From Kaistella sp. SH40-3 (GTDB taxonomy: Bacteria > Bacteroidota > Bacteroidia > Flavobacteriales > Weeksellaceae): a stretch of DNA of 64,000 nucleotides. This document shows positions 52,278 through 61,706 of this stretch, in pieces; within the stretch, counting starts at the first letter, position 1, and each line of letters starts with the position of its first letter. The notes under the pieces were generated by a model. That model saw only the letters and a list, made by a program, of their open reading frames with translations. It was not told the origin of the DNA and made no database searches. The stretch spans positions 186,001 through 250,000 of the forward strand of contig NZ_JAQYUS010000002.1 of NCBI RefSeq assembly GCF_030686865.1, read 5' to 3'. The translations under genes were made by a program, and so were the position numbers.

Positions 52278-53651
52278 ATGAACAAGAATTTAAAATTCAC
52301 CCTGCTCTTCAGCTTATTTCTAGTGTTTTTCAGCACCGTAAGCAAAGCGCAATCGCAACTGAAAAAAGGAGATTTGATAGATGGGATCGCAGTAGTCGTA
52401 GGTGATGAAATTATTTTGGAATCTGATATAGAAGATCAGGCAAACTTTGCTAAACAGCAAGGAGCAACGGTAGCCGATAAATGTGAGTTTGTAGAAAGCA
52501 TCATTAATAATAAATTATTGATCTACGAAGCCAAAAGAGATACCTTGATCGAAAACCGTTCTGCCGCAATCAAAGACAATGCAAACCAAAAATACACGCA
52601 GATCTTAGGACAGTTCCCAGACGAGAAAACAATGCTCGCTACTTATAAATTCCGTACATCTTACGAGATGAAAAACGCAATCGAGAAAATTGACAGCGAT
52701 AATTATTACGGACAGATGAAATTTGGTAGAATTACGGATAAAGCTGATGTTACTCCGAATGAAGTAACCGATTTCTTTACCCAGTTTCAGTACCAATTAC
52801 CTGAAGTAAAAGATGAAGTATCCTTGTCCCAAATCGTAATGTTCCCAAAACTGACCGATGCGCACAAAGATGAAATCATTGCAAAATTGAACAAAATAAA
52901 GCAAGATATTTTAGCCGGCGAATCATTTGAAAGCCAAGCCAGAATTTACTCTGACGATCCAGGTTCTGCTGCAAAAGGCGGTTTATATACCAATATTGCC
53001 AAAGGAAAAATGGTAAAACCTTTTGAAGCAGCAGCGCTGAATTTACAGGAAGGCGAAATGTCTGATCCTGTAGAATCTGATTTCGGCTATCACCTTATTC
53101 AATTGGTCAAGAAAAGCGGAAAGCAATATGACGCAAGACATATCCTGCTAAAAGCCGAACCGAATGCAGAGGAAATCGAAGCAGCGAAAAAAGAGTTAGA
53201 CAGCATTAGAACTTTGATTATTGATGGTAAAATGAGTTTTAAAGATGCGGCTTACCGATTTTCAGATGACAAGCAAACCAAGTTTAATGCAGGAATTATC
53301 ACTTCCGAAGACGGTTCAGATAAAATCGAAAAATTAAATCTTCCGCCAACAATTTCTTACCAGATCGCTGGACATAATAAAGGCGATATTACCGAGGTAT
53401 TCCAAGATGTGGCACAGCAGGATAGAAAAACCGTGATGATCCTTAAAGTAGATGATGTAATCGCTGCACATAAATTAGATATTTCTACCGACTACAACAG
53501 AATTAAGCAAATGGCGCTTAACAAAAAGAAAAATGAAATGGTAGAAAAATGGGTAAAGGAAAAATTACCGAATGTATTTATCTCCATTAATGATCGGTAC
53601 AAAGACTGCACGTTTAAAACCGACTGGCGTAAAACAGTTGAAAGTAAATAA
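52278..53651 (+). CDS. SurA-like periplasmic chaperone/prolyl isomerase
   Basis: This 457-residue protein has a signal peptide (KFTLLFSLFLVFFSTVSKAQ). A SurA-type N-terminal helical domain (~30-160) is followed by two parvulin domains: EVSLSQIVMFPKLTDAHKDE...EMSDPVESDFGYHLIQLVKK (~175-280) and YDARHILLKAEPNAEEIEAA...KDAAYRFSDDKQTKFNAGII (~285-370). It assists the folding of outer-membrane proteins in the periplasm. It follows the 609-residue isomerase gene and ends at a strong terminator. Confidence 0.88.
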   Translation: MNKNLKFTLLFSLFLVFFSTVSKAQSQLKKGDLIDGIAVVVGDEIILESDIEDQANFAKQQGATVADKCEFVESIINNKLLIYEAKRDTLIENRSAAIKDNANQKYTQILGQFPDEKTMLATYKFRTSYEMKNAIEKIDSDNYYGQMKFGRITDKADVTPNEVTDFFTQFQYQLPEVKDEVSLSQIVMFPKLTDAHKDEIIAKLNKIKQDILAGESFESQARIYSDDPGSAAKGGLYTNIAKGKMVKPFEAAALNLQEGEMSDPVESDFGYHLIQLVKKSGKQYDARHILLKAEPNAEEIEAAKKELDSIRTLIIDGKMSFKDAAYRFSDDKQTKFNAGIITSEDGSDKIEKLNLPPTISYQIAGHNKGDITEVFQDVAQQDRKTVMILKVDDVIAAHKLDISTDYNRIKQMALNKKKNEMVEKWVKEKLPNVFISINDRYKDCTFKTDWRKTVESK

Positions 53652-53654
53652 ATC

Positions 53655-53683
53655 AAATCTCTGCAATTGCAGAGATTTTTTTT
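53655..53683 (+). terminator. Terminator of the prolyl-isomerase operon
   Basis: AAATCTCTGC and GCAGAGATTT pair around AATT, followed by a T run. It lies 3 bp after the SurA-like stop codon. Confidence 0.85.
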
Positions 53684-53873
53684 GGCTTAAATCTTAGAAT
53701 TTAATAGCATTTTTTAGGCACAAAAGTTTTTTTTTAAGATGGAACTTATTGGTTTTTAAAGATCAAATAATTCAATTTTTTTTTGGTAAAACACCACTCA
53801 AAATCTAAATTTCAAACTCACTTTTGGATACAACACAGAGTGATTTGGATACGTTTTTAATCCTATTTCGCTA

Positions 53874-53881
53874 TAACTTTG
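53874..53881 (+). promoter_or_regulatory. -7 promoter box of the aldo/keto reductase gene
   Basis: TAACTTTG fits TAnnTTTG, 22 bp before the ATG at 53904. No -33 TTTG at normal spacing. Confidence 0.55.
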
Positions 53882-53903
53882 TTAAAAATACAAATCAATT
53901 ATT

Positions 53904-54890
53904 ATGAGCAATATTAAAACAGTAAAATTAGGAAGTCAAGGATTAGTTGTTCCTGCAATCGGTTTAGGTTGTATGGGTATGACCACAGGTTTTGGTGGAA
54001 ATATTTATGGTGATGCAGACGAAAAAGAAGCCATTGCAACCATTCAGCGTTCGCTGGAATTGGGTGGTAGTTTCTTAGATACTGCTGATGTTTATGGACC
54101 CCATTTGAATGAAATATTAGTAGCCAAAGCAATTGCTGGAAATAGAGAGAAATACACCATTGCCACCAAATTCGGTTATGAAATCGATGATAATGGACAA
54201 ATGACAGGTGCTATAAACGGTAAAAAAGCGTATGTGAAAAAAGCGGTTGAGCGTTCTTTAAAAAACCTAAATACAGATTATATCGACTTGTATTATTTGC
54301 ACCGTTTAGATACGAATACGCCGATTGAAGAAACCGTTGAGGCAATGGCAGAATTGGTAAAAGAAGGAAAAGTAAAATATATCGGGCTTTCGGAAGCACA
54401 CGCAATTCATCCATTAACAGCAGTACAAACAGAGTTTTCTTTGTTTGAAAGACAAGTGGAAGAATTGGGAACTTTAGCAACATTAAACGAATTGGGAATT
54501 GGTTTGGTGGCGTATTCACCATTGAGCAGAGGTTTTATTTCTGGCGAAATCAAAAGTCTGGATGATATGGCGGAAAATGATTTCAGAAGATATCTTCCTC
54601 GTTTCCAAGGCGAACAATTTCAAAAAAACATCGACCTTTTAAATGAAATTGAAAAAATAGCAATCGAAAAGGAAATTACTTCAGCACAATTGGCTTTGGC
54701 TTGGGTTATTGCAAAAGGACATTTGTCAATTCCGGGTACAAAACGTGTAAAATATGTAGAGCAAAATATTGCTTCAACAAATGTGGGGCTTACCGCAGAA
54801 GATTTGAACCGTTTGGAAGAAATAATTCCTTTAAGTTTAAATACGGGCGACAGATACGATGCAGAAAGCATGAAAGGCGTAAATTTATAA
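53904..54890 (+). CDS. Aldo/keto reductase
   Basis: This 328-residue NADPH-dependent TIM-barrel reductase has the catalytic tetrad in its usual places: FLDTADVYGP (D59, Y64), TIATKFGYE (K89) and DLYYLHRLD (His ~133). It then has IGLSEAHAIHPLTAVQTEFS, and the C-terminal NADPH-binding segment IPGTKRVKYVEQNIAS. The family reduces aldehydes or ketones; the substrate is unknown. An AraC-type regulator gene follows 59 bp later and an ABM-type gene after that, which suggests a small inducible unit. Confidence 0.94.
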   Translation: MSNIKTVKLGSQGLVVPAIGLGCMGMTTGFGGNIYGDADEKEAIATIQRSLELGGSFLDTADVYGPHLNEILVAKAIAGNREKYTIATKFGYEIDDNGQMTGAINGKKAYVKKAVERSLKNLNTDYIDLYYLHRLDTNTPIEETVEAMAELVKEGKVKYIGLSEAHAIHPLTAVQTEFSLFERQVEELGTLATLNELGIGLVAYSPLSRGFISGEIKSLDDMAENDFRRYLPRFQGEQFQKNIDLLNEIEKIAIEKEITSAQLALAWVIAKGHLSIPGTKRVKYVEQNIASTNVGLTAEDLNRLEEIIPLSLNTGDRYDAESMKGVNL

Positions 54891-54949
54891 AAGTATCCAA
54901 GACAAAGAAATTGCTCAATGTAATTTCTTTGTCTAATTAAATAAAAGCA

Positions 54950-55843
54950 ATGAAAAAAGAAAACCCAATTTTTCTAAATTCCGTATCAGAACTTCATTCT
55001 TTTCTGAATATAAAAAAGCCCACACATCCATTGGTAAGTGTGATTAAATTGGATGATCTTGCGTTTAAAAGTGCAGATGAAATACAGCTTATTTATAATT
55101 TTTATACCATTAATTTAAAGAAGAATTTTGATGGGAAAATTAAATATGGGCAACAATATTATGATTTTGATGATGGTACAATGACTTTTATTGCTCCCAA
55201 ACAGACCTTATCTTTAGAGGCAAATAGTTCACAAAAAGTGGAAGGCTGGATCCTTGTTTTTCATCCCGATTTTCTGCAAAGTTATCCCTTGGCAAAGCGA
55301 ATAAAGGAATATGGATTTTTCTCGTATGCCACCAATGAGGCTTTACATCTATCGGATAAAGAGGAAATTTTGATTTATGGTATTATGCAAAATCTGCAAC
55401 AGGAAATTGAAAGAATGATTGACAACTTTACCCAGGATGTGGTCATTTCTCACATCGATTTATTATTGAATTATTGCAACCGTTTTTACAACCGTCAATT
55501 TATTACCCGTAAAAAAGTATCCAACGATTTATTGACAAAATTTGAAGAGCATTTAGAAAATTACGCTCAAGATGAGAAACCAACTGTTCAATATTTTGCT
55601 AAAAAGTTGTCTGTTTCGCCACATTATTTAAATGATATGTTGAAGAATAGTACAGGGCACACCACACAACAGCACATTCAAAATAAACTCATCGAAAAAG
55701 CAAAAGAACTCTTACCAACCACTACTTTGTCAGTAAGTGAGATTGCGTATCAATTAGGCTTTGAATATCCGCAATCCTTCAACAAACTATTCAAAAATAA
55801 AACCGAAATGTCACCGTTAGAATTTAGGCAGTCTTTTAATTAA
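54950..55843 (+). CDS. AraC-family transcription regulator
   Basis: This 297-residue protein has an N-terminal cupin-like effector part (~1-160) and a C-terminal pair of HTHs: PTVQYFAKKLSVSPHYLNDM (~208-227) and TTLSVSEIAYQLGFEYPQSF followed by NKLFKNKTEMSPLEFRQSFN (~258-297). It probably controls the adjacent aldo/keto reductase gene and the ABM-type gene downstream, both on the same strand. The C-terminus recurs in degraded form at 56372-56420. Confidence 0.93.
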   Translation: MKKENPIFLNSVSELHSFLNIKKPTHPLVSVIKLDDLAFKSADEIQLIYNFYTINLKKNFDGKIKYGQQYYDFDDGTMTFIAPKQTLSLEANSSQKVEGWILVFHPDFLQSYPLAKRIKEYGFFSYATNEALHLSDKEEILIYGIMQNLQQEIERMIDNFTQDVVISHIDLLLNYCNRFYNRQFITRKKVSNDLLTKFEEHLENYAQDEKPTVQYFAKKLSVSPHYLNDMLKNSTGHTTQQHIQNKLIEKAKELLPTTTLSVSEIAYQLGFEYPQSFNKLFKNKTEMSPLEFRQSFN

Positions 55844-55945
55844 AAGGTTCTCACATTTGGACACAACCTTCCGTATTGTGGACACTTTTTATGATCGTAA
55901 ATTCTTGAACTTTGTAAAAGAATTTAACACTTAAAATTGATCAAA

Positions 55946-56287
55946 ATGGAAAACAAAACAGTAGACAATTATTTCGTTTTTAAAATAAAAGAAGGAAAAC
56001 AAGAACGTTATAACGAAATCGTAGAAGAGCAACTTGCCATCACAAGGAATGAACCGGACACCTTAATATATAAAATTTTCAAAACTGATGATGGTTTGCA
56101 TTTTCAGCACGAACAATATACTGACGAAGCAGCATGCATTCTTCATATGAAAAACACAGAAAAGCAATTGACAGAATGGAGTCAGATTACAGAAATGGTT
56201 CAATTGGTGATCACAGGTCCGATAAGCAAAGAATTTAGAGAAGCAAATAATGCAGAAAACTATAAGCCTTACAAGCAAGCAAAGTAA
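55946..56287 (+). CDS. ABM-type (antibiotic biosynthesis monooxygenase-like) protein
   Basis: This 113-residue protein reads from the ATG at 55946 (a TTG lies three codons upstream). It has a ferredoxin-like ABM-domain pattern: NYFVFKIKEGKQERYNEIVE (~8-27), EPDTLIYKIFKTDDGLHFQH, then MKNTEKQLTEWSQITEMVQL. ABM proteins oxidise or protect small quinone-like or haem-type substrates. It lies ~100 bp downstream of the AraC-type gene and would fit a redox-stress unit with the aldo/keto reductase. Confidence 0.82.
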   Translation: MENKTVDNYFVFKIKEGKQERYNEIVEEQLAITRNEPDTLIYKIFKTDDGLHFQHEQYTDEAACILHMKNTEKQLTEWSQITEMVQLVITGPISKEFREANNAENYKPYKQAK

Positions 56288-56371
56288 TTTTTAAAAATCA
56301 AAATATTTTAATATGATGCAGACGAGTTCTGCATCATATTTTTTTTTATTTACTAATGAGACCAATTAGTT

Positions 56372-56420
56372 AAAAATAAAATCGGAATGTCGCTTTTAGA
56401 ATTTAGAAAATCGTTTAACT
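56372..56420 (+). pseudogene. Relic of a second AraC-type C-terminus
   Basis: The frame reads KNKIGMSLLEFRKSFN, very close to the last residues of the AraC-type gene upstream (KNKTEMSPLEFRQSFN), and the DNA matches 55793-55841 over about 50 bp. It stops within four codons, and nothing upstream continues it. This is the trace of a duplicated regulator gene whose 5' part was lost or replaced by the ABM-type gene. Confidence 0.65.
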
Positions 56421-56605
56421 ACTAAAACCACTATCGGTAACAGGAATTTTGCGAGATTGAGAAATAGGTAATTAATTCACGTTTATCTTTCGCAAGAAAT
56501 TTTATCTTAGCAGAAAAATATCGGTTACGAAGTTCGCCACCTCGCAACGCTGCCAAAAATTCTTTCACAGAAGACTATATTAAATTTTTTATAATAATTA
56601 TACTG

Positions 56606-57106
56606 TTGTTTATCTTCTCATGCGGAAACGATCCACTTGAGAAAAATTATGAGTTAGATTATAATCCAATGAATGAAATTAATTTGGTTGTGCCAGAAAA
56701 GCAAGGCTATCAACGAGTTGAAATTCCTGGACATATTTTATTCTATGTACACAACAAAGATTTCATACTAGCAAACCAGAAACCTACTGATAGCATCTAT
56801 AATAGTGCTACCAATCTTACACTTGACAAACAACAAGAACTGATCTTCAGGTTAGGCGTTTCTAAATTTTGGATTATAACATTAACAAATGATCGTATTT
56901 ACGGACCTTTAGATCAAAAAGAATACTTTACAGCACGAAAGTTTTTGAAAGTTCCTGATAATTTAAAATTGGACCATTCAACACAAAACTTCTATACAGA
57001 CGGAAAAAGAGAAGACATTCAATATTATAATCCTGATTCTTCAGTAATTGACTTAAAAAATTTAAAAGGAAACTCTGAAAAACACAATATTAAAATCGGA
57101 AAATAG
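56606..57106 (+). CDS. Lipoprotein of unknown function, start uncertain
   Basis: This ~166-residue product carries a lipobox (FIFSCGNDPLE). The frame remains open far upstream without any ATG; the hydrophobic run IKFFIIIILLFIFSCGN implies that the true signal peptide begins before the TTG at 56606, perhaps at a non-standard codon near 56579. The mature part has no recognised domain. The gene may have lost its start or been joined to foreign sequence, so it could be decaying. Confidence 0.55.
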   Translation: MFIFSCGNDPLEKNYELDYNPMNEINLVVPEKQGYQRVEIPGHILFYVHNKDFILANQKPTDSIYNSATNLTLDKQQELIFRLGVSKFWIITLTNDRIYGPLDQKEYFTARKFLKVPDNLKLDHSTQNFYTDGKREDIQYYNPDSSVIDLKNLKGNSEKHNIKIGK

Positions 57107-57256
57107 CACTGTCTATATAAAAATATTTCTATGAGCGGGTCGGAAGTTCCTATCATAAAGATTTTCGCTAGTTGTTCTTTTTGTTATATTTACAAAGACT
57201 ATTTATAAAAAATCCACGCCAACAGAAATACCCAACCGTTACCAGAAATTAAAAAA

Positions 57257-58099
57257 GTGATTAATAAAAGAATATTATTTTTAGTACTTATTTGTTTTTT
57301 TACATTGATAAAGTCTCAAACTCATCGCTTTATTTATGAATATAAATTCGTTCCTGATTCAACAAAAATCGATAGTATTATTACTGAAAATACAAGATTA
57401 GAAATTTTTAAAGACCATTCTGAATTTGTAAGCGATTTGACTGCAATTAGAGATTCTCTTTCTGCGACTAGAAAAAACATTGATGAAGAAGATGGTGCTT
57501 TTCCGATAGGGAATTATAAAAATATCGTTTACAAAAGTAAGGAACTTAACTATACTTTAGAATTTGTAGGAATTCAACCTTTTAAAGTATTACAAAATGA
57601 AAAACTTAATTGGAAACTTTTAAAAGAAACTAAAAAACTTCAAGGCTATCATTGTCAAAAAGCCATCATCAATTTTGGGAAAAGAAACTGGGAAGCTTGG
57701 TTCACTCAGGAAATACCACTTCAAGAAGGACCTTCTATTTTCGGAAATCTCCCGGGTTTAATAATCCAGATGAATGATGAAAAAAATCAACATTCTTTTT
57801 CTTTAATTGCCAATTATAAAACTTCTAATGTAAAAACAAATATTATTGAAAAACCTTATCTTTTATCTGCTACAATAAATCGCTCACAGTTTAATAAAAA
57901 GTGGAATATTTACCGGAATAATCCCATAGGTGGTACTGAACAGTTTATGATTATAAATCCTGGGCTGCTCAGTGGAAAAAGTTTTGATGCGCATGGAAAT
58001 GAAATGGATATGACTCAAGCAAAAAGAGAGGAATTGAACTATGCTAAAAAATTGATTGCAGATGTTAACAATTATTTAGATTTAGAACTTTATAAATAA
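57257..58099 (+). CDS. GLPGLI-family secreted protein
   Basis: This 280-residue protein has a signal peptide (RILFLVLICFFTLIKSQ) and starts at a GTG. The family marker is present (GPSIFGNLPGLIIQMND, with the GLPGLI-type core GNLPGLI). Other typical segments are KLQGYHCQKAIINFGKRNWE and AWFTQEIPLQEGP. The family is secreted and abundant in Flavobacteriia, with unknown function. Confidence 0.88.
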   Translation: MINKRILFLVLICFFTLIKSQTHRFIYEYKFVPDSTKIDSIITENTRLEIFKDHSEFVSDLTAIRDSLSATRKNIDEEDGAFPIGNYKNIVYKSKELNYTLEFVGIQPFKVLQNEKLNWKLLKETKKLQGYHCQKAIINFGKRNWEAWFTQEIPLQEGPSIFGNLPGLIIQMNDEKNQHSFSLIANYKTSNVKTNIIEKPYLLSATINRSQFNKKWNIYRNNPIGGTEQFMIINPGLLSGKSFDAHGNEMDMTQAKREELNYAKKLIADVNNYLDLELYK

Positions 58100-58295
58100 A
58101 AAAACTTGGCAGGAATAGAATAACCGCAGAGTTTTCAGTTTCAAATTTAGGAAAGGAAGTAATTCCGATTACTTTGTAAAAACACATTTCAATTCAGTCG
58201 AAATCAATGAATCCGTAAAGTATAGTAAATAGAAGAAATTTCTGAACTGAACATATTTCTGTTAGAGAAAGTTTCAGCAAAAAAAAATACTGCAA

Positions 58296-58769
58296 GTGAT
58301 TGAAAATCTAAAAATAGAATCCACAAAAGAACTAAACGACCAAGCAAAAAAAGCAGTCGTTGCTTTATGGAATACTGAATATCCGGAAAAACTTGCTTTT
58401 GAAAACCTATATAAATTTAATCAATATTTAGATAACTTATCAAATCTAACGCATTTTTTACTGAGCAATGAGAATGATTTAATAGTAGGATGGACCTTCA
58501 TTTTTGAAAGAGAAAATGAAAAATGGTTCGCCATAATTTTATCTGAAAAAATAAAAGGCAACGGTTTTGGCAGAAAAATGCTGGATGTTCTGAAACAAAA
58601 AGAAACCATTTTAAATGGTTGGGTTATCGATCATAACAACGACAAAAAAAATAATGGGAAATCCTATTTATCGCCCTTAAAGTTTTACGAGAAATGTGGT
58701 TTTGAAACCCTTACCCACGAAAGACTTGAACTGGATAAAATTTCAGCAGTAAAGATAAAAATGGGTTAA
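58296..58769 (+). CDS. GNAT-family N-acetyltransferase
   Basis: This 157-residue protein (GTG start) has the acetyl-CoA motif FAIILSEKIKGNGFGRKMLD (~72-91, G-N-G-F-G) and a C-terminal LSPLKFYEKCGFETLTHERL segment. It is a small acetyltransferase of unknown substrate. It sits alone among secreted-protein genes. Confidence 0.82.
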   Translation: MIENLKIESTKELNDQAKKAVVALWNTEYPEKLAFENLYKFNQYLDNLSNLTHFLLSNENDLIVGWTFIFERENEKWFAIILSEKIKGNGFGRKMLDVLKQKETILNGWVIDHNNDKKNNGKSYLSPLKFYEKCGFETLTHERLELDKISAVKIKMG

Positions 58770-58860
58770 GAAAATAATCTGAGATTTCTACCACTACTCT
58801 AATTTGAAAAACCGTAGCCTTAATTTCATATCTTTAAAAATCACTTTAAACAAATCGGAT

Positions 58861-59277
58861 ATGAAGTTTTTGCTATTATTTTCTTTTCTTTTCGTGCTCA
58901 CCGCATGCAAATCCAAATATATTCAACAGGTAAATCCTGATACCAAAGCAAACTTTGGCTTTGAAATAACCGCACCAAATAAAGCGGTTTTTTTCGTAGA
59001 AAATAAAACTATTGAAAGTGAAAACATCAGCATTCACAACGAAATAGCGAACTCAATGTACAATAAATATGGTCCCGCAAGAGATAATTTTCACATTGCA
59101 AATACGAATGCAAAAGATTTTAAATTTAATCTGAACGAGAAAACTTATTGCATCGAAGTTGAGAAATTGCCAAAAAGAACAGCAATGATTTTATTCGACG
59201 GAAAACAGAAACCAACTGTTGAGTTTAATCCTAAAAAATATAACAAGTTGATTAACCAAATGAACATAAATCAATGA
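58861..59277 (+). CDS. Small lipoprotein, unknown
   Basis: The frame begins at 58804, but the lipoprotein signal MKFLLLFSFLFVLTACKSKY supports the ATG at 58861 (138 residues). The mature part has QVNPDTKANFGFEITAPNKA and AMILFDGKQKPTVEFNPKKY, without recognised domains. Its stop overlaps the next gene's start by 4 bp (ATGA), so the two are coupled. Confidence 0.7.
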   Translation: MKFLLLFSFLFVLTACKSKYIQQVNPDTKANFGFEITAPNKAVFFVENKTIESENISIHNEIANSMYNKYGPARDNFHIANTNAKDFKFNLNEKTYCIEVEKLPKRTAMILFDGKQKPTVEFNPKKYNKLINQMNINQ

Positions 59278-60590
59278 AATATTATTTTAAAATTCTTCTC
59301 CTTTCGGTAGGTATTGGTTGTGTTAATCTATTCATTTTCTTCTCTTTATTACAATTTCAAATTGTGCATAACAGCAGTTATGTACCTAAAGAATTCTTTC
59401 CTTTCATTTTAATTTTAATCGCAGTTCCGATACAATTTTTGATCTTACTTCTTGTTGCGCATCTTTCCAAAAGAAATGAACCGGCGTTGATCATCACTTC
59501 CTTTTTATTTATTGTAACCTGCACGCTCCTACTCTGGTTTACTTCTGCAGAAGAAAGAACAACTTACAACAATGAACAAGTTTATAATACAACAGAAAAA
59601 TACGATTATCAACAGGGCATTTCTACACCAGAAGGTTATCCTGTAAAATTACTTTCAAATAGTCGTTTTGGGATTTCTGTAAAAGGAGATCGAAATTCGG
59701 TAACGCTTTTAGAGACCAATAAAGTATATTCGATCAACTGGGGAAATGGCGACACGACTTTTAAATCATCTATGGATGGTGGCGTAGCGGTTCCAGATGC
59801 GCTCAGCCTCTATTGGTATTCTTATTTAGAAGATAAATATTACGGTTTAAATACCCAACTGGACCGAGATAAAATATCAGAGAATTTCAAAAATGGATTT
59901 AAACGGGATATCAAAGGAACATTGACCAGTTCAGATGCCATCAACGCAAAGTACAACAGTTTAATTGCGGGTATTGCGCCCGGTGGCGATGTAGTGTTAT
60001 GGATTTCAGGCGGCAGCGACACGAAGGAATTAGAAGTATTTAAAGCCAACGAACTTAATCGCAGTCAATTAAAAGACTACGATATCGTAACTGAAGATGC
60101 CCGACAAAAAGTTTTAAAAGATACGTGTACGTGCGAAGATCGACCGCAGTTTAGAAAAATAGTACACAACGATCAACCGATACCTTTCGGAATCTGGAGC
60201 CATAAATATCGTAAAAAATTTAATTGGAAAGTCAGTATCAATAATTTTGGTCAATCAAAATCAGCGCTGAATTTTTATTATTTTAATGGAGAAAGAAATA
60301 CGATGTTCAATGAAGATCTTATTAATTTTAAATTTCAAGAAAGAGTTTTGCCCGATTTCATCAAATTCGTCTTTACAAAAGATCAAAAAAAGTATAAAGC
60401 ATTTATCGAATTTGAAGAAGATAAACTCTTCAACGCTTTTGAAAAACTCACAGAAAACAATCCAAATAAACCTGCTGAAATTGTTCTCAACATTAACTCA
60501 GATTTAAAACAAGCCAAAATTCAATTGAAATCAAAAGATCAAATACTTGAATTAAAAAATTTGCAAAACGTAAAAATTTCTCTTAATTAA
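59274..60590 (+). CDS. DUF2931-like membrane protein
   Basis: This 438-residue protein has three N-terminal membrane helices (~5-100: SVGIGCVNLFIFFSLLQF, LILIAVPIQFLILLLVAHL, FLFIVTCTLLLWF). A large soluble domain follows with ALSLYWYSYLEDKYYGLNTQ and KYNSLIAGIAPGGDVVLWIS, which resembles the DUF2931 pattern (W-A-p-G-g-vvlW). It overlaps the upstream lipoprotein gene by 4 bp. Function unknown; it may act at the inner membrane on a periplasmic partner. Confidence 0.72.
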   Translation: MKYYFKILLLSVGIGCVNLFIFFSLLQFQIVHNSSYVPKEFFPFILILIAVPIQFLILLLVAHLSKRNEPALIITSFLFIVTCTLLLWFTSAEERTTYNNEQVYNTTEKYDYQQGISTPEGYPVKLLSNSRFGISVKGDRNSVTLLETNKVYSINWGNGDTTFKSSMDGGVAVPDALSLYWYSYLEDKYYGLNTQLDRDKISENFKNGFKRDIKGTLTSSDAINAKYNSLIAGIAPGGDVVLWISGGSDTKELEVFKANELNRSQLKDYDIVTEDARQKVLKDTCTCEDRPQFRKIVHNDQPIPFGIWSHKYRKKFNWKVSINNFGQSKSALNFYYFNGERNTMFNEDLINFKFQERVLPDFIKFVFTKDQKKYKAFIEFEEDKLFNAFEKLTENNPNKPAEIVLNINSDLKQAKIQLKSKDQILELKNLQNVKISLN

Positions 60591-60693
60591 AAGACTGCAA
60601 AAAATGTTTACCCTAAAATATACACAATCAAATAAGCGTAAATAAAATTGAAATAATAGATTATTCTGAGATCAAAAAGAAGTAATAAAAACA

Positions 60694-60877
60694 CTCACTT
60701 ACGAGGAATTCGAAAGATATTTTATTGCAGTTTTGGAAAACGTAAGTATATTTACCTATTAACAAAGTAAAAGAAACAAGAAAAGATAAAAAAGAATTTT
60801 TGAACATATTGATGTTAGACATTGTAGGCACAGAGGAAACTATACAAAAAACGATCTCCAATATTTTACCGAAATAA
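60694..60877 (+). pseudogene. Frameshifted remnant of a small protein gene
   Basis: Two plus-strand frames together read like one protein: TLTYEEFERYFIAVLENVSI then, after a frame change near 60760, NKVKETRKDKKEFLNILMLD and IVGTEETIQKTISNILPK. Amino-acid composition is protein-like on both sides, with no start for the second piece, so a single indel probably broke an ~80-residue gene. I do not recognise the family. The rest of 60591-60991 is AT-rich and holds nothing else. Confidence 0.5.
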
Positions 60878-60991
60878 AGAAAATATTCGATAACTTCATG
60901 CAGTAATAAAGTTTTTACTGAAAACATGAACAATATCCACTCTTTCTTCAAAAAACCCTTATTTAAAAATCAAATATTAAATAGTTAGTGT

Positions 60992-61639
60992 ATGAAATTA
61001 CTTTTTACATCCTTCTCTTTCCTAATTTTCAATTTAGCAATTGCGCAATATAAACAACAACCCCGAATTCAAAAACGAGATTTTCCCGCTGGAATTTATA
61101 TGACAATGGATGATGTGATCAGTAAAAAACCCTCCTCAACAGAAGAAATTACACTTAAAATATCCGAAGAATTTGATTTTATAAAATACTTACCGGAGCA
61201 AGCATTTTTCTATTTCAAAGCAAATGACAAGAAAGTAAAAACTCCCTTAGCCCTTTCCTATAAAGGCGAAATGTATTTTCAAACTTATAGAAAATATACC
61301 AATAAAAAAGACAAAGGATATGATCCCGATGAATATTCAAGATTTTGTAAAGTAACCAGTTACGGCAGATTTTTATATTTTGAAGAAAGCATGCGGGGGC
61401 TTTGGTCGAAAGCTCTATTAGGAAATTTAAATTCAGCGACCTATTCAATGGCCGGGAATATTAAAGGAATGGTCCTGGATGTTGAAAATAAAGAACTTAA
61501 TATTTTGCGAAATTGTGAGGATCTTAATGATTTTTTAAAACAACATCAAATTTCAGAAATTGAATGTAATTCTGACCAGTTAACCATCGGAGATTTAAGA
61601 GTGATCATTGATGAAATCAATAAACCTGAGGAATTATAA
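60992..61639 (+). CDS. Secreted protein of unknown function
   Basis: This 215-residue protein has a signal peptide (KLLFTSFSFLIFNLAIAQ). The mature region includes DFPAGIYMTMDDVISKKPSS, KTPLALSYKGEMYFQTYRKY and RFLYFEESMRGLWSKALLGN, and ends with a charged C-terminal region. The start YMTMDDVISKKPS is reminiscent of Bacteroidota proteins of unknown role. No neighbours point to a function. Confidence 0.7.
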   Translation: MKLLFTSFSFLIFNLAIAQYKQQPRIQKRDFPAGIYMTMDDVISKKPSSTEEITLKISEEFDFIKYLPEQAFFYFKANDKKVKTPLALSYKGEMYFQTYRKYTNKKDKGYDPDEYSRFCKVTSYGRFLYFEESMRGLWSKALLGNLNSATYSMAGNIKGMVLDVENKELNILRNCEDLNDFLKQHQISEIECNSDQLTIGDLRVIIDEINKPEEL

Positions 61640-61706
61640 TTTTTTAAACGATCACTGTTTATTCATCGTTTTAAAACCATTTCTAATTTCGTCTTTGCAA
61701 ACTTAC

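Noticed and set aside
60661..60951. 96-codon minus-strand frame
   Set aside because: The plus strand gives a better protein-like translation (in two frames), and the minus product is a hydrophobic, biased sequence without a family.
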